The position numbers were made by a program, and so were the translations under genes. From Enterobacter sp. Cy-643 (GTDB lineage: Bacteria; Pseudomonadota; Gammaproteobacteria; Enterobacterales; Enterobacteriaceae), in assembly GCF_011752815.1 (NCBI RefSeq), contig NZ_VWWV01000001.1, positions 310,001 to 374,000 on the forward strand: 64,000 nt of DNA, given 5' to 3'. This document shows, piece after piece, positions 39,540 to 49,887 of this stretch. Every line of letters starts with the position of its first letter. The first letter of the stretch is position 1. Under the pieces are notes generated by a model that was not told the DNA's origin, searched no databases, and saw only the letters and a list, made by a program, of their open reading frames with translations.

Positions 39540-40481
39540 TTACCCGTTGCCTTGTTCACTCTTCGCTGAATTTTGGTTCTTTTCTTCCCGTTTTCGCTTT
39601 GCCTCCGCCTTTTTCTTGTTGCTCATATCGTTGCGGATTTGCGCGTGGCTTATCAGCGCGAAAATAAACGTGCCGCCGCAGATATTCCCGGCTAAGGTGG
39701 GCAGGGCAAACGGCCAGAAGAACTCGCTCCAGTGCAGCGTGCCGTTAAATACAAGGTAAAGAATTTCAACTGAGCCAACCACGATATGGGTTAAGTCGCC
39801 CAGGGCTACCAGCCAGGTCATCAGCACGATAACAAAGATTTTTGCCGAACCTGCAGCGGGAAACATCCACACCATGGTGGCGATGATCCAACCGGAGATA
39901 ATGGCATTGGCGAACATCTCGCTTGGCGGGTTAGCCATCACCTTCATGCCGATGTCGTCGAAGGCCTGGCGGGTGGCTTCGTCGAATATCGGCATGTATT
40001 CGAAGGCCAGCGCCGCCAGCGCGGTGCCGACGATATTCCCGAGCAGCACAATGCCCCATAGCCGCATCAGCAGCCAAAAGTTGCTGGTAGTCGGATGCTG
40101 CATCACCGGCAGTACGGCGGTGACGGTGTTTTCGGTAAACAGCTGCTGGCGCGCCATAATGACGATGATAAAACCAAAGGTGTAGCCAAGATTTTCCAGA
40201 AGAAAATTGCCGGGTATGCCGACCAGGTTAACGTGAAAAATGCCTTTTGCCAGCAGCGAGGCGCCCATCGACAAACCCGCCGCCACGGCTGACCAGAACA
40301 GCGCCATGCCGTCGCGCTCCAGCTCTTTTTGCCCGTCCTGGCGAATGTGCTCGTGAATCGCCATTGCGCCGGAGGGCAGGCGATCCTCGTCCAGTTCTAT
40401 TTTCTTGCCGCTCGACTTCTCATCGCTGTCCACTGCCAGCTCATCGGTCTTAGCGATTTCATCGGGCTCGATCTTGTCCAT
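39540..40481 (-). CDS. yfdC: YfdC, FNT-family membrane transporter
   Basis: A protein of about 313 residues of the formate/nitrite transporter family with six membrane segments after a charged N-terminus ([20 protein letters not shown]) and a basic tail ([20 protein letters not shown]). It matches E. coli YfdC. ATG 40481 is chosen because AGGA lies 9 bases upstream and the family starts there. The transported anion is unknown. Confidence 0.95.
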   Translation of the reverse strand: MDKIEPDEIAKTDELAVDSDEKSSGKKIELDEDRLPSGAMAIHEHIRQDGQKELERDGMALFWSAVAAGLSMGASLLAKGIFHVNLVGIPGNFLLENLGYTFGFIIVIMARQQLFTENTVTAVLPVMQHPTTSNFWLLMRLWGIVLLGNIVGTALAALAFEYMPIFDEATRQAFDDIGMKVMANPPSEMFANAIISGWIIATMVWMFPAAGSAKIFVIVLMTWLVALGDLTHIVVGSVEILYLVFNGTLHWSEFFWPFALPTLAGNICGGTFIFALISHAQIRNDMSNKKKAEAKRKREEKNQNSAKSEQGNG

Positions 40482-40684
40482 CAGGGCGGTTCCTGGTCGG
40501 AAAATGTTCACTTAAGCGTAGCGGTTTTTATCCCACATTTTTGACGAATGGGAATAATCGCCCCGGTTTTGATCTGAATAAGCCAATTAACCCTAATGGA
40601 GTAGCTGAAGGCGCCGGGGGCAACCTGAAGAAAACAGGGCGATATGATATGCTTAGCGTCACCCGAGACAAGGAGCGCCTCCTG

Positions 40685-41290
40685 ATGCTAGAAGCCCGAC
40701 AACTGACCTGCCAGCGTGACGATCGCACGCTGTTCAACGCGCTGTCGTTTAGCGTTGGGCCGGGAGAAATGGTGCAGGTGGCGGGCAAAAACGGCGCGGG
40801 GAAAACCACGCTTTTACGTATTCTGGTCGGGCTGGCACAGGCCGATGAGGGCGAGGTTTTTTGGCAAAATCAGCCACTTCGCCGCCAACGCGATAATTTC
40901 CACGGTGACCTGCTGTGGATTGGCCATCAGCCGGGTATCAAGTCCGTTCTCACCCCTTTTGAAAATCTTACCTTTTTTCATGCCGATGTAACTGAAGAAC
41001 AGCTGTGGGCTGCGCTGGAGCAAACCGGGCTGCTCGGCTTCGAAGATTTACCCGTCAACCAGCTTTCCGCCGGGCAGCAGCGCCGCGCCGCGCTCGCTCG
41101 TCTGTGGCTATCCACGGCAAAGCTTTGGCTTTTGGATGAGCCATTCAGCGCGCTGGACGCCGTCGGTATTGAACGTCTGACCCGCCGTCTGCAACATCAC
41201 GCTGAAGCAGGTGGGATAGTTATTCTCACCAGCCACCAACCTTTGAGCTGTGCTGTGCGCCAAATTCATCTGCAGGAAATCGATTTATGA
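40685..41290 (+). CDS. ccmA: CcmA, heme ABC exporter ATPase
   Basis: A 201-residue ABC ATPase of the CcmABC(D) complex, which releases holo-CcmE loaded with heme. It has Walker [12 protein letters not shown], signature [13 protein letters not shown] and Walker [16 protein letters not shown] 40685 follows AAGGAGCGCCTCCTG. The open frame begins much earlier, but those residues are not conserved. It heads an eight-gene operon in which each gene overlaps or closely abuts the next. Confidence 0.96.
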   Translation: MLEARQLTCQRDDRTLFNALSFSVGPGEMVQVAGKNGAGKTTLLRILVGLAQADEGEVFWQNQPLRRQRDNFHGDLLWIGHQPGIKSVLTPFENLTFFHADVTEEQLWAALEQTGLLGFEDLPVNQLSAGQQRRAALARLWLSTAKLWLLDEPFSALDAVGIERLTRRLQHHAEAGGIVILTSHQPLSCAVRQIHLQEIDL

Positions 41291-41946
41291 TTCGGCGTAT
41301 TTTCTGGCGCGAGCTGCAGGTCGTGTTTCGTCGTGGGGCAGAAATCGCCAACCCGCTGTGGTTCTTCCTGATTGTGATAACCCTGTTTCCGCTCGGCATT
41401 GGCCCGGAGCCGCAGCTGCTGGCGCGCATTGCGCCGGGGATTATCTGGGTGGCGGCTTTGCTGGCTTCTTTAATGGCGATGGACAGGCTGTTCCGGGATG
41501 ACTTTCAGGACGGCTCGCTCGAACAGCTGATGCTGCTGCCGGTGCCTTTGCCGCTGGTGGTGCTGGCGAAAGTGACCGCTCACTGGGTGGTCACGGGTCT
41601 TCCGCTGTTACTACTTTCGCCGCTGGCGGCCTTGCTGCTCGGGCTGGATGTTTATGGCTGGCAGGTGATGGCCGCCACTTTGCTGCTGGGCACGCCAACG
41701 CTGAGCTTCCTCGGCGCGCCCGGCGTGGGGTTAACGGTTGGGCTGAAGCGCGGCGGGGTGCTGCTTAGCCTGCTGGTGCTGCCGCTGACTATCCCGCTTT
41801 TAATTTTTGCCACCGCCGCGATGGATGCCGCCTCGATGCATCTGCCGGTGGAGGGCTATATGGCAATTCTTGGCGCGCTGCTGGCCGGCAGCGCCACGCT
41901 AAGCCCGTTCGCTACGGCGGCGGCGCTGCGGGTAAGCATTGCGTAA
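41287..41946 (+). CDS. ccmB: CcmB, heme exporter membrane subunit
   Basis: A 219-residue inner-membrane protein with six helices that works with CcmA in the ABC complex. [20 protein letters not shown] and [20 protein letters not shown] are family blocks. It overlaps ccmA by 4 bp. Confidence 0.96.
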   Translation: MIRRIFWRELQVVFRRGAEIANPLWFFLIVITLFPLGIGPEPQLLARIAPGIIWVAALLASLMAMDRLFRDDFQDGSLEQLMLLPVPLPLVVLAKVTAHWVVTGLPLLLLSPLAALLLGLDVYGWQVMAATLLLGTPTLSFLGAPGVGLTVGLKRGGVLLSLLVLPLTIPLLIFATAAMDAASMHLPVEGYMAILGALLAGSATLSPFATAAALRVSIA

Positions 41947-41975
41947 CTTTATTTTTTGTTTTGTGAGCAAAACCT

Positions 41976-42716
41976 ATGTGGAAAACGCTACATCAGCTGG
42001 CTAAACCCGAGCGGCTGTATCACTTTTGCGGCCGCCTGCTGCCCTGGCTGGCTATCCTCAGCGCGGTGCTGCTGCTGGTCGGCTGCGTCTGGGGCTTTGG
42101 TATTGCTCCGGCGGACTATCAGCAGGGACAAAGCTACCGGATCATGTACCTTCACGTCCCGGCGGCGATGTGGTCGATGGGCATTTACGCCAGCATGGCG
42201 ATGGCCGCCTTTATTGGCCTGGTGTGGCAGATAAAAACCGCCGATCTGGCGGTGATGGCGATGGCCCCCGTCGGGGCGGCATTTACCTTTATCGCGCTGG
42301 TCACCGGCTCCGCCTGGGGTAAGCCAATGTGGGGCACCTGGTGGATTTGGGACGCAAGGCTGACCTCCGAGCTGGTGCTGCTGTTCCTCTACGTGGGTGC
42401 CATTGCGCTGTACAGCGCGTTTGACGATCGCCGCCTTGCTGGCCGGGCCGCCGGGATTCTGGTGCTGGTCGGCGTGGTGAACCTGCCGATTATTCACTTC
42501 TCGGTGGAGTGGTGGAACACGCTGCATCAGGGGTCCACCAATATGCAGCAGTCCATCGACCCTTCTATGCGCACGCCGCTGCGCTGGACCATTTTCGGCT
42601 TCCTCGCGCTGTTTATCACGCTCACTCTGATGCGGCTGCGTAACCTGCTGCTGTTACAGGAAAGCCGCCGTCCGTGGGTGTCAGTGCTTGCTAACGGCAA
42701 AGGAGCAAAATCATGA
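41976..42716 (+). CDS. ccmC: CcmC, heme handling protein
   Basis: A 246-residue six-helix inner-membrane protein of the heme-handling family. The tryptophan-rich WWD motif MWGTWWIWDARLTSELVL is present with flanking His ligands (YLHVPAAMW, HFSVEWWNTLHQG). It passes heme to CcmE. ATG 41976 lies 30 bp after the ccmB stop. Confidence 0.96.
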   Translation: MWKTLHQLAKPERLYHFCGRLLPWLAILSAVLLLVGCVWGFGIAPADYQQGQSYRIMYLHVPAAMWSMGIYASMAMAAFIGLVWQIKTADLAVMAMAPVGAAFTFIALVTGSAWGKPMWGTWWIWDARLTSELVLLFLYVGAIALYSAFDDRRLAGRAAGILVLVGVVNLPIIHFSVEWWNTLHQGSTNMQQSIDPSMRTPLRWTIFGFLALFITLTLMRLRNLLLLQESRRPWVSVLANGKGAKS

Positions 42717-42925
42717 CGTGGGCGTTTACTGACTGGCACGAGTTCTTCGCCATGGGCGGCTACGCCTTTTACGTCTGGCTGGCGGTGGCTTTCACGCTCC
42801 TGCCGCTGCTTGGGCTGATTTTTCACACCCGCTACCAGCATCGCGCGATTTTGCGAACGGTGGCGCGCCAGCAGGCAAGAGAGCAGCGTATTCGTGTCGC
42901 TCGCCAGCGTCAGGAGGAAGTTTAA
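42713..42925 (+). CDS. ccmD: CcmD, small heme exporter subunit
   Basis: A 70-residue single-span protein (FYVWLAVAFTLLPLLGLIFH) with a basic cytoplasmic tail, needed for release of CcmE from CcmABC. It overlaps ccmC by 4 bp and abuts ccmE. Confidence 0.93.
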   Translation: MTWAFTDWHEFFAMGGYAFYVWLAVAFTLLPLLGLIFHTRYQHRAILRTVARQQAREQRIRVARQRQEEV

Positions 42926-43405
42926 GTGAATCCGCGTCGTAAAAACCGGCTTTATCTGGCCGTAGCGGTGCTGGTCGGTCTTGGGCTGACCATCACGCTC
43001 GTGCTCTATGCCCTGCGCAGCAATATCGACCTGTTTTATACTCCCGGCGAAATTATCCACGGCAAAGGCGAAAGCCATTTGATGCCGGAAACCGGGCAAC
43101 GCCTGAGGATCGGCGGCATGGTGATGCCGGGCAGCGTGAAGCGCGACAGCCAAAGCCTGAAGGTCAGCTTCAAGCTGTATGACGCGCGCGGCGTGGTGGA
43201 CGTGACCTACGAAGGCATTCTGCCGGACCTGTTCCGCGAGGGGCAGGGCGTGGTGGCCCAGGGCGTGATGGAAGGTGCCACGCTTATCCACGCTAAAGAA
43301 GTGCTGGCGAAACACGATGAAAACTACACGCCGCCTGAAGTGAAAGCGGCGATGGAGCAGAATCACCAGCAGGCCCCGGAAGTGTATAAGGATAACGCCT
43401 CATGA
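42926..43405 (+). CDS. ccmE: CcmE, periplasmic heme chaperone
   Basis: A 159-residue membrane-anchored beta-barrel protein that binds heme covalently through the His of [11 protein letters not shown], the HxxxY motif. The N-terminal anchor is [20 protein letters not shown], and [17 protein letters not shown] is in the barrel. It starts with GTG 42926 directly after the ccmD stop. Confidence 0.96.
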   Translation: MNPRRKNRLYLAVAVLVGLGLTITLVLYALRSNIDLFYTPGEIIHGKGESHLMPETGQRLRIGGMVMPGSVKRDSQSLKVSFKLYDARGVVDVTYEGILPDLFREGQGVVAQGVMEGATLIHAKEVLAKHDENYTPPEVKAAMEQNHQQAPEVYKDNAS

Positions 43406-45357
43406 TGCCGGAAATCGGTGGGTTCCTGCTAAGCCTGGCGCTCGGTTGGTCTTTGCTATTAAGCGTTTATCCACTCTGGGGCGTGGCGCGCGGCGATAAG
43501 CGGCTGATGGCCTCGGCGCGGCCGTTTAGCTGGGCGCTGTTTATCACCCTTTGCGCATCATTCCTGATACTGGTTAACGCCTTCGTGGTGAACGACTTCA
43601 GCGTGCTTTATGTCGCCAACAACTCGAATACCGAGCTGCCGGTCTGGTATCGCGTGGCGGCCACCTGGGGGGCGCACGAAGGGTCATTGATGCTGTGGGT
43701 GCTGATGATGAGCGGCTGGACGTTTGCCGTTGCTCTCACCGGGCGCAGCATGCCTAAAGAAGATCACGCCCGCGTGCTCGCTGTCATGGGCATGATTAAT
43801 TTCGGCTTCCTGCTGTTTATTATTTTCACCTCCAATCCGTTTATCCGCACGCTGCCGGACTACCCGCTGGAAGGGCGAGATTTAAATCCGCTGCTGCAGG
43901 ACATCGGCCTGATACTGCATCCGCCGCTGCTGTATATGGGCTACGTGGGTTTCTCAGTGGCGTTTGCTTTCTCGATTGCGGCGCTGCTGGGCGGCAGGCT
44001 GGACAGCGCCTGGGCGCGCTGGACTCGCCCGTGGACGCTGGCGGCCTGGGCTTTCCTGACCGTGGGGATTGTGCTGGGTTCGGCGTGGGCGTATTACGAG
44101 CTTGGCTGGGGCGGCTGGTGGTTCTGGGACCCGGTAGAAAACGCCTCGTTTATGCCGTGGCTGGCGGGCACGGCGCTTATCCACTCGCTTTCCGTTACCG
44201 AAAAACGCGGCAGCTTTAAAGCCTGGACGGTGCTGCTGGCGATAAGCGCCTTTTCGCTTTGCCTGCTGGGCACGTTCCTGGTGCGCTCCGGCGTGCTGGT
44301 GTCGGTGCATTCCTTTGCGTCCGATCCGGCGCGCGGCATGTTTATTCTGGCTTTCCTGGTGGTCGTTATCGGCGGTTCGCTGCTGCTGTATGCGGTCAAA
44401 GGCAGCAAAGTACGTTCCCGCGTGAGCAACGATCTCTGGTCGCGCGAGTCTTTCCTGCTCGGCAACAACGTCCTGCTGATTGCCGCCATGCTGGTGGTTC
44501 TGCTGGGTACGCTGCTGCCGCTGGTGCATAAGCAGCTTGGCCTCGGCAGCATTTCCATCGGGGAGCCGTTCTTCAATACGATGTTTACCGCGCTGATGGC
44601 TCCGTTTGCGCTGATGCTCGGCATTGGGCCGCTGGTTCGCTGGCGACGCGACGAGCCGGGCAAGCTGCGCAAGCATCTGTTGGTGGCGGTGGTCATCACG
44701 CTGGTTATGTCACTGCTCTTACCGTGGCTGATGCAGGATCGCGTGGAAGCCATGACGGTGGTCGGCCTGCTGATGGCCGTCTGGGTCTTTGTGCTGGCGC
44801 TGATGGAAGTTTATCAGCGCGCCATGCATCGCCACGGCTTCCGGGATGGGTTACGCAAAATTCCTGCCAGCCACTGGGGCATGGTTTCCGCGCATCTGGG
44901 CCTGGCGGTGACGGTGGTCGGCATCGCTTTTAGCCAGAGCTACAGCGTGGAGCGCGACGTGCGCATGAAGTCAGGCGACAGTATTGATATTCATCAGTAC
45001 CACTTTGTGTTCCGCGAAGTGCGGGACATCACCGGCCCTAACTATCGTGGCGGCGTGGGCGTGATTGACGTCACCCGCCACGGCAAGCCGGAAGCCACGC
45101 TGCACGCCGAAAAGCGTTTCTATAACAGTAATAAGGCGATGATGACCGAGGCGGCCATCGACGGCGGTTTCACCCGCGACCTTTATGCTGCGCTGGGCGA
45201 AGAGCTGGATGACGGCAGCTGGGCGGTGCGCCTGTATTACAAACCTTTCGTGCGCTGGATTTGGGCGGGCGGGCTGCTGATGGCCCTCGGCGGGCTTTGC
45301 TGCCTGTGTGACCCGCGTTATCGCAGCCGTAGAGTTAAGCCGGAGGCCGCAGTATGA
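43402..45357 (+). CDS. ccmF: CcmF, cytochrome c heme lyase subunit
   Basis: A 651-residue inner-membrane protein with many helices. The WWD domain [18 protein letters not shown] is intact and [15 protein letters not shown] is another conserved block. It joins heme from CcmE to apocytochrome c together with CcmH. It overlaps ccmE by 4 bp and ccmG by 4 bp. Confidence 0.97.
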   Translation: MMPEIGGFLLSLALGWSLLLSVYPLWGVARGDKRLMASARPFSWALFITLCASFLILVNAFVVNDFSVLYVANNSNTELPVWYRVAATWGAHEGSLMLWVLMMSGWTFAVALTGRSMPKEDHARVLAVMGMINFGFLLFIIFTSNPFIRTLPDYPLEGRDLNPLLQDIGLILHPPLLYMGYVGFSVAFAFSIAALLGGRLDSAWARWTRPWTLAAWAFLTVGIVLGSAWAYYELGWGGWWFWDPVENASFMPWLAGTALIHSLSVTEKRGSFKAWTVLLAISAFSLCLLGTFLVRSGVLVSVHSFASDPARGMFILAFLVVVIGGSLLLYAVKGSKVRSRVSNDLWSRESFLLGNNVLLIAAMLVVLLGTLLPLVHKQLGLGSISIGEPFFNTMFTALMAPFALMLGIGPLVRWRRDEPGKLRKHLLVAVVITLVMSLLLPWLMQDRVEAMTVVGLLMAVWVFVLALMEVYQRAMHRHGFRDGLRKIPASHWGMVSAHLGLAVTVVGIAFSQSYSVERDVRMKSGDSIDIHQYHFVFREVRDITGPNYRGGVGVIDVTRHGKPEATLHAEKRFYNSNKAMMTEAAIDGGFTRDLYAALGEELDDGSWAVRLYYKPFVRWIWAGGLLMALGGLCCLCDPRYRSRRVKPEAAV

Positions 45358-45911
45358 AGCGCCGCTATCTTTTTATTCCGCTGGCGCTGTTTCTGCTGCT
45401 GGCCTCGCTGCTGCTCTGGCAGCTGGCGCGTAATGCGCAGGGGGAAGCGCCCACGGATCTGGAATCGGCGTTGATTGGTAAACCGGTGCCGGAGTTCCGC
45501 CTGGAATCCCTCGACGAGCCCGGCAAGGAGTGGAGCCGGGCAGTGCTGGCGGACGGCAAGCCGCTGCTGCTGAACGTCTGGGCGACCTGGTGCCCAACCT
45601 GCCGCGCCGAGCATAAGTTTCTGAACGGACTTGCCGCGCAGGGCGTCCGCGTCGTCGGCATGAACTATAAAGACGATCGCCACAAAGCGATTACCTGGCT
45701 GCGCGATCTCGGCAACCCGTACAGGCTAAGCCTGTTTGACGGCAATGGCATGCTGGGGCTGGATCTCGGCGTGTACGGCGCGCCGGAAACCTTTCTGATC
45801 GACGGCAAGGGGATCATCCGCTATCGCCATGCGGGCGATCTGAACGATCGCGTCTGGCAGCAGGAGCTGAAGCCGCTTTGGGAGAAATACAGCCAGGAGG
45901 CGGGCTCATGA
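45354..45911 (+). CDS. ccmG: CcmG/DsbE thioredoxin-like protein
   Basis: A 185-residue membrane-anchored thioredoxin-fold reductant of apocytochrome c cysteines. Active site is ATWCPTCRAEH and the cis-Pro region is VYGAPETFLID. An N-terminal anchor (LFIPLALFLLLASLLLWQL) tethers it in the periplasm. Confidence 0.96.
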   Translation: MKRRYLFIPLALFLLLASLLLWQLARNAQGEAPTDLESALIGKPVPEFRLESLDEPGKEWSRAVLADGKPLLLNVWATWCPTCRAEHKFLNGLAAQGVRVVGMNYKDDRHKAITWLRDLGNPYRLSLFDGNGMLGLDLGVYGAPETFLIDGKGIIRYRHAGDLNDRVWQQELKPLWEKYSQEAGS

Positions 45912-46984
45912 TGCGCGCAATGTTCTTTTTGCTCGGGATGCTGTTTAGCCTCCATGCGGCGGCGGCCATTGATACCTTCACCTTTAAAGATGAAGCGCAG
46001 GAGCAGCAGTTCCGCCAGCTAACCGAAGCGCTACGCTGCCCGAAATGCCAGAACAACAGCATTGCGGATTCCAACGCAATGATTGCCACGGATATGAAGC
46101 TTAAAGTCTACGAGCTGATGCAGCAGGGCAAAAGCAAGCAGCAGATTGTGGATTATATGGTGGAGCGCTACGGCCACTTTGTGACCTATGAGCCGCCGCT
46201 GACGCCGGCCACGGTGATCCTCTGGGTGCTGCCGGGGCTGTTTATTGTCGGTGGTGCGGCGGTGATTGTGCTGCGCAGCCGCAGGCGGCAAAAGATTTCG
46301 CTCACGGAAGAAAATCCGGCGCTGAACGAAGGGATAACCTCAGGGAAAATCTCGCTGTGGGTCTTCTTGCCGGGGGGCGTGTTGCTGCTGGCGGTCAGCG
46401 CTGGCAGTTATCTGAAAACGTCCGGGCTGGCGCAGGTGCAGGCCTGGCGGCAGGCGACGGCCGAGACGCCAGCGTTGTTAAAACGTGTTCTTGATCCGCA
46501 GGCCGCGCCGCTGACTATGGAAGAGATGGCGCGTCTTGGGTTAGGATTACGCACGCGATTGCAGCAACAGCCTGATAATCTTGAAGGCTGGATGATGCTT
46601 GGGCGCATTGGCATGGTGCTGAATAACGCCACAACGGCGACACAGGCTTTTGCTCACGCATATAAACTTGCGCCCACAAACGGCGAAGCAAAGCTGGGCT
46701 ATGCTGAAGTATTGACCCGCTCTGCCGACGCGCAGGATAACCAGCTTGGTGGGCTTCTGCTCCGCGAAATGTTAAAAGATGACCACACGAATATTCGCGT
46801 GCTCAGCCTGCTGGCGTTCAATGCTTTTGAGCGCCAGAACTACCGTGAGGCGATTGGGGCGTGGCACATGATGCTGAAAATTTTACCGGCAAACGACCAG
46901 CGCCGCGCCGTCATTGAGCGCAGCATCGATCAGGCGAGGGCCCAGCTTGAACCGGGCACCACTGAAAGCGCAGACAAACAATAA
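45908..46984 (+). CDS. ccmH: CcmH with fused CcmI-like TPR domain
   Basis: A protein of about 358 residues. The N-terminal half is CcmH proper: a signal peptide, then the redox motif LRCPKCQNNSIADSNA, and a membrane helix (PATVILWVLPGLFIVGGAAV). The C-terminal half corresponds to CcmI, with a second helix and TPR-like repeats (EGWMMLGRIGMVLNNATTAT) that hold apocytochrome. This fusion is the E. coli arrangement. ATG 45908 overlaps the ccmG stop. It is last in the operon. Confidence 0.94.
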   Translation: MMRAMFFLLGMLFSLHAAAAIDTFTFKDEAQEQQFRQLTEALRCPKCQNNSIADSNAMIATDMKLKVYELMQQGKSKQQIVDYMVERYGHFVTYEPPLTPATVILWVLPGLFIVGGAAVIVLRSRRRQKISLTEENPALNEGITSGKISLWVFLPGGVLLLAVSAGSYLKTSGLAQVQAWRQATAETPALLKRVLDPQAAPLTMEEMARLGLGLRTRLQQQPDNLEGWMMLGRIGMVLNNATTATQAFAHAYKLAPTNGEAKLGYAEVLTRSADAQDNQLGGLLLREMLKDDHTNIRVLSLLAFNAFERQNYREAIGAWHMMLKILPANDQRRAVIERSIDQARAQLEPGTTESADKQ

Positions 46985-46997
46985 TAGGGAGACGCTA

Positions 46998-47756
46998 ATG
47001 AATTTCCGCCTGACCGGACTTGCTCTGGCAACAACGGTATTAGTGGGATGTGCCAGTTCTGGTAGCCAGCAGCCTCAGGGGCGTTCGGACCCGCTCGAAG
47101 GGTTCAACCGTTCAATGTTCAACTTCAACTACAACGTGCTGGATCCGTATGTATTACGCCCGGTAGCCGTAGCGTGGCGTGACTATGTGCCGGTGCCCGC
47201 GCGCAACGGCCTGAGCAACTTCACCAGCAACCTCGAAGAGCCCGCCACGATGGTGAACTACTTCGTGCAGGGCGACCCGTACCAGGGGATGGTGCACTTT
47301 ACGCGCTTCTTCCTGAACACCCTGCTGGGAATGGGCGGCTTCATCGACGTGGCCGGGATGGCTAACCCTAAACTTCAGCGCGTCGAGCCTCACCGCTTCG
47401 GCAGCACCCTGGGCCATTACGACGTCGGTTACGGTCCTTATGTGATGCTGCCGGGCTACGGCAGCTTCACGCTGCGCGAAGACGGCGGTGATTTTGCCGA
47501 TACGCTGTATCCGGTGCTTTCCTGGCTCACCTGGCCGATGTCCATCGGTAAATGGGCGGTCGAAGGCGTCGAAACGCGTGCGCAATTGCTGGATTCCGAC
47601 GGCCTGCTGCGCCAGTCAGCCGATCCTTATATCACCGTGCGTGAAGCCTACTTCCAGCGCCATGACTTCCTCGCTAACGGCGGCCAGCTGAAACCAGAAG
47701 CGAACCCGAACGCGGCGGCGATTCAGGATGACCTGAAAGATATCGATTCCCAGTAA
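46998..47756 (+). CDS. mlaA: MlaA (VacJ) outer-membrane lipoprotein
   Basis: A 252-residue lipoprotein of the Mla pathway that removes phospholipids from the outer leaflet of the outer membrane. Lipobox LVGC ends the signal peptide (MNFRLTGLALATTVLVGCAS). Family motifs are DPLEGFNRSMFNFNYNVLD, FLNTLLGMGGFIDVAG and LPGYGSFTLREDGGDFAD. It starts 13 bp after ccmH, so it may be read from the ccm transcript as well. Confidence 0.97.
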   Translation: MNFRLTGLALATTVLVGCASSGSQQPQGRSDPLEGFNRSMFNFNYNVLDPYVLRPVAVAWRDYVPVPARNGLSNFTSNLEEPATMVNYFVQGDPYQGMVHFTRFFLNTLLGMGGFIDVAGMANPKLQRVEPHRFGSTLGHYDVGYGPYVMLPGYGSFTLREDGGDFADTLYPVLSWLTWPMSIGKWAVEGVETRAQLLDSDGLLRQSADPYITVREAYFQRHDFLANGGQLKPEANPNAAAIQDDLKDIDSQ

Positions 47757-47773
47757 GCAATACCCGGACGTGA

Positions 47774-47803
47774 AAAAGCGAACATTGATGTTCGCTTTTT
47801 TAT
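47774..47803 (+). terminator. mlaA terminator
   Basis: AAAGCGAACA-ttga-TGTTCGCTTT followed by T's, 17 bp after the mlaA stop codon. Confidence 0.92.
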
Positions 47804-47922
47804 TGTCATCATACTGACATAAAATGACACATCTTTACCCACCAGCATTTTGTGTTGATATGTTATAAAATAACAATCTAAAAATACTGTGCAACTCTTG
47901 CGCACCTCACGTTTAAAACATC

Positions 47923-49887
47923 ATGCCACCAACCCGGTTACCCGAAGCTGAACTGCTGCCTCAGGCGCTGCCCGCTCGCTATTCGCTTGCCGGCGCACAG
48001 GCCCGACTCGCCGCGCGTGCGGTGTTCACCTTAACCTTCCTGCTGTTTATGATGCTCCTGCTGGCGCTGACGGTCAGTATTCTGGAGCCGACTTCACGCT
48101 GGGTCGCTTTGCTATGCAGCAATGCCGCAGCGCTTTTATTATTGGTCGTTACGCTGCACGCCACGCAGCGTATTTGTCAGTGGCGAAACATTAAGTTTTC
48201 CCCATCGGCTGCCCCCCCGATTCAGGATGAAGAAGCGCCAAAGAACCCTCTCTTAAGCTGGTTCACGGGCCTGGTGCCGCTAAATTTTGCCCGAGCTGAG
48301 GCTCTGCTTAAGGCGGAAGGTATCTGGTCCGGGGCGCTTGCCGCGCTGGCGTTCTATATTGCATTTTCTGGCTGGAGTAGCCGCTACGTTCCGCTGTTGG
48401 ACAATAATAATCGCTGGATTGCGGTAGCCTGCCTGGCGGGATCGGTTTTTGTGCTGCTGGTGGCCGAGCGGCATCTCAGCGCGGTGGCGAAAGAGGCATC
48501 TCCTGAAGCCGGGTCCATAGCGCCGCTGCTGCGCCTGGTGATGGCGGTCCAGGTGCTGAGTTTACCGGGGCTGGTCTGGCCGCAGCTGAATAGCGCTTTA
48601 GCGGTAAACTTACCCGCTGTGCTGGTTATGTTAGTTGCCGCTGAGTTTATGCTGCGCGGGCTGTTCTCTCTCTTCACGCCACCCGGTGACGGTACGGCAG
48701 AACCCGCACTTATCCCCAAAAGCCAGCTGGCCGCCCAGTTAACCTGGCCGCCGCGCCCCCTCGGTTTTTTACAGCAGGAGCTGCACCAGCGTTTCGGCAT
48801 CGATCTTCGCCAGGTCTGGGCCTTCACCGTCCTGAAGCGCGCGTTTATCCCGATGGTGGGCCTGATGCTGCTTTGCGGCTGGTTGCTGACCGGGCTACAG
48901 CAAATCTCAGCCACCGAACGCGGCGTGTACGAGCGTTTTGGCCGCTCTGTGGCGGTGCTTGAGCCAGGCCTGCATTTGGGGCTGCCCTGGCCGTTTGGTC
49001 GGGTGCAGTTGACCGAAAATGGGCAGGTGCATGAGCTGGCTGCCGGGGAAGATCCGGCCAGCCAGCCTCCTGCAAAACGCGCCGATGCTGAAGGCCCCGC
49101 GCCCGCCAGCGCCGACAGACTGTGGGATGCCACCCACAACTTCGACAAAGCACAAATCATCGCCAGCCAGAGCGGGGATCGGCAAAGCCTGCAGATCGTT
49201 AACAGCGACGTACGCTTTATGTGGCGTATTGGGCTGAGCGATGAAGCTGCGCTGGCGGCGACCTACCGGGCGGTGAACCTGTCGGAGCTGGTGCGCAGCA
49301 CGGCAAATGAGGTGCTGGTACATCAGTTTTCGTCTTTAACGCTGGACGATGTCCTGAGCGAGCGGCGTGACGACCTGGCCGGGCAGATTAACCAGGCCGT
49401 TCAGCAGCAGCTGGATAGCCTGCACAGCGGCGTGGAAATTCTTTCTACCGTCGTGGAGGCGATTCATCCGCCTGCGGGTGCTGCCGATGCATTTCATGGC
49501 GTGCAGGCCGCGCAGATTGCCGCGCAGTCGCTGATCCTGAGAGAGCAGGGCAGTGCGGCGGAAAAAGCCGCGCTGGCCGCGACCAATGCCGCAGTGCGCG
49601 AGAACACGGCGCAGGCCAATGCCACCGAAGCGTTAAGCGAAGCTCAGGCAACGGCCACCCGCTTTGCCGCGCAGAAAAATGCCTGGCAGCAGGCAGGGCA
49701 GGTCTTTATTGACGAGCTTTGGTTTAAACAGCTTCAAGTGGCGCTCAGCGGTCGCCCTCTGCTGGTCATTGACCAACGGATTGGCGCCGGTTCGCCGCCT
49801 ACGCTCGATCTGCGTGATTTCCCTACTTCTACCGATGCGGCGCGGCGTGACGCGCCCGCCAAACCCGCACAGGAGCTTTCCCGGTGA
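47923..49887 (+). CDS. polytopic SPFH protein (HflK-like fusion)
   Basis: A 654-residue protein. The first ~250 residues hold about six hydrophobic segments not found in normal HflK, then another helix (VGLMLLCGWLLTGLQQI, about residue 310), and an SPFH domain: TERGVYERFGRSVAVLEPGL, NSDVRFMWRIGLSDE, then an Ala/Gln/Glu-rich coiled coil (residues ~520-600). It ends with LLVIDQRIG. It is first of four overlapping genes. The role is probably a membrane scaffold. ATG 47923 has a poor ribosome site, so the start is uncertain by some residues. Confidence 0.8.
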   Translation: MPPTRLPEAELLPQALPARYSLAGAQARLAARAVFTLTFLLFMMLLLALTVSILEPTSRWVALLCSNAAALLLLVVTLHATQRICQWRNIKFSPSAAPPIQDEEAPKNPLLSWFTGLVPLNFARAEALLKAEGIWSGALAALAFYIAFSGWSSRYVPLLDNNNRWIAVACLAGSVFVLLVAERHLSAVAKEASPEAGSIAPLLRLVMAVQVLSLPGLVWPQLNSALAVNLPAVLVMLVAAEFMLRGLFSLFTPPGDGTAEPALIPKSQLAAQLTWPPRPLGFLQQELHQRFGIDLRQVWAFTVLKRAFIPMVGLMLLCGWLLTGLQQISATERGVYERFGRSVAVLEPGLHLGLPWPFGRVQLTENGQVHELAAGEDPASQPPAKRADAEGPAPASADRLWDATHNFDKAQIIASQSGDRQSLQIVNSDVRFMWRIGLSDEAALAATYRAVNLSELVRSTANEVLVHQFSSLTLDDVLSERRDDLAGQINQAVQQQLDSLHSGVEILSTVVEAIHPPAGAADAFHGVQAAQIAAQSLILREQGSAAEKAALAATNAAVRENTAQANATEALSEAQATATRFAAQKNAWQQAGQVFIDELWFKQLQVALSGRPLLVIDQRIGAGSPPTLDLRDFPTSTDAARRDAPAKPAQELSR

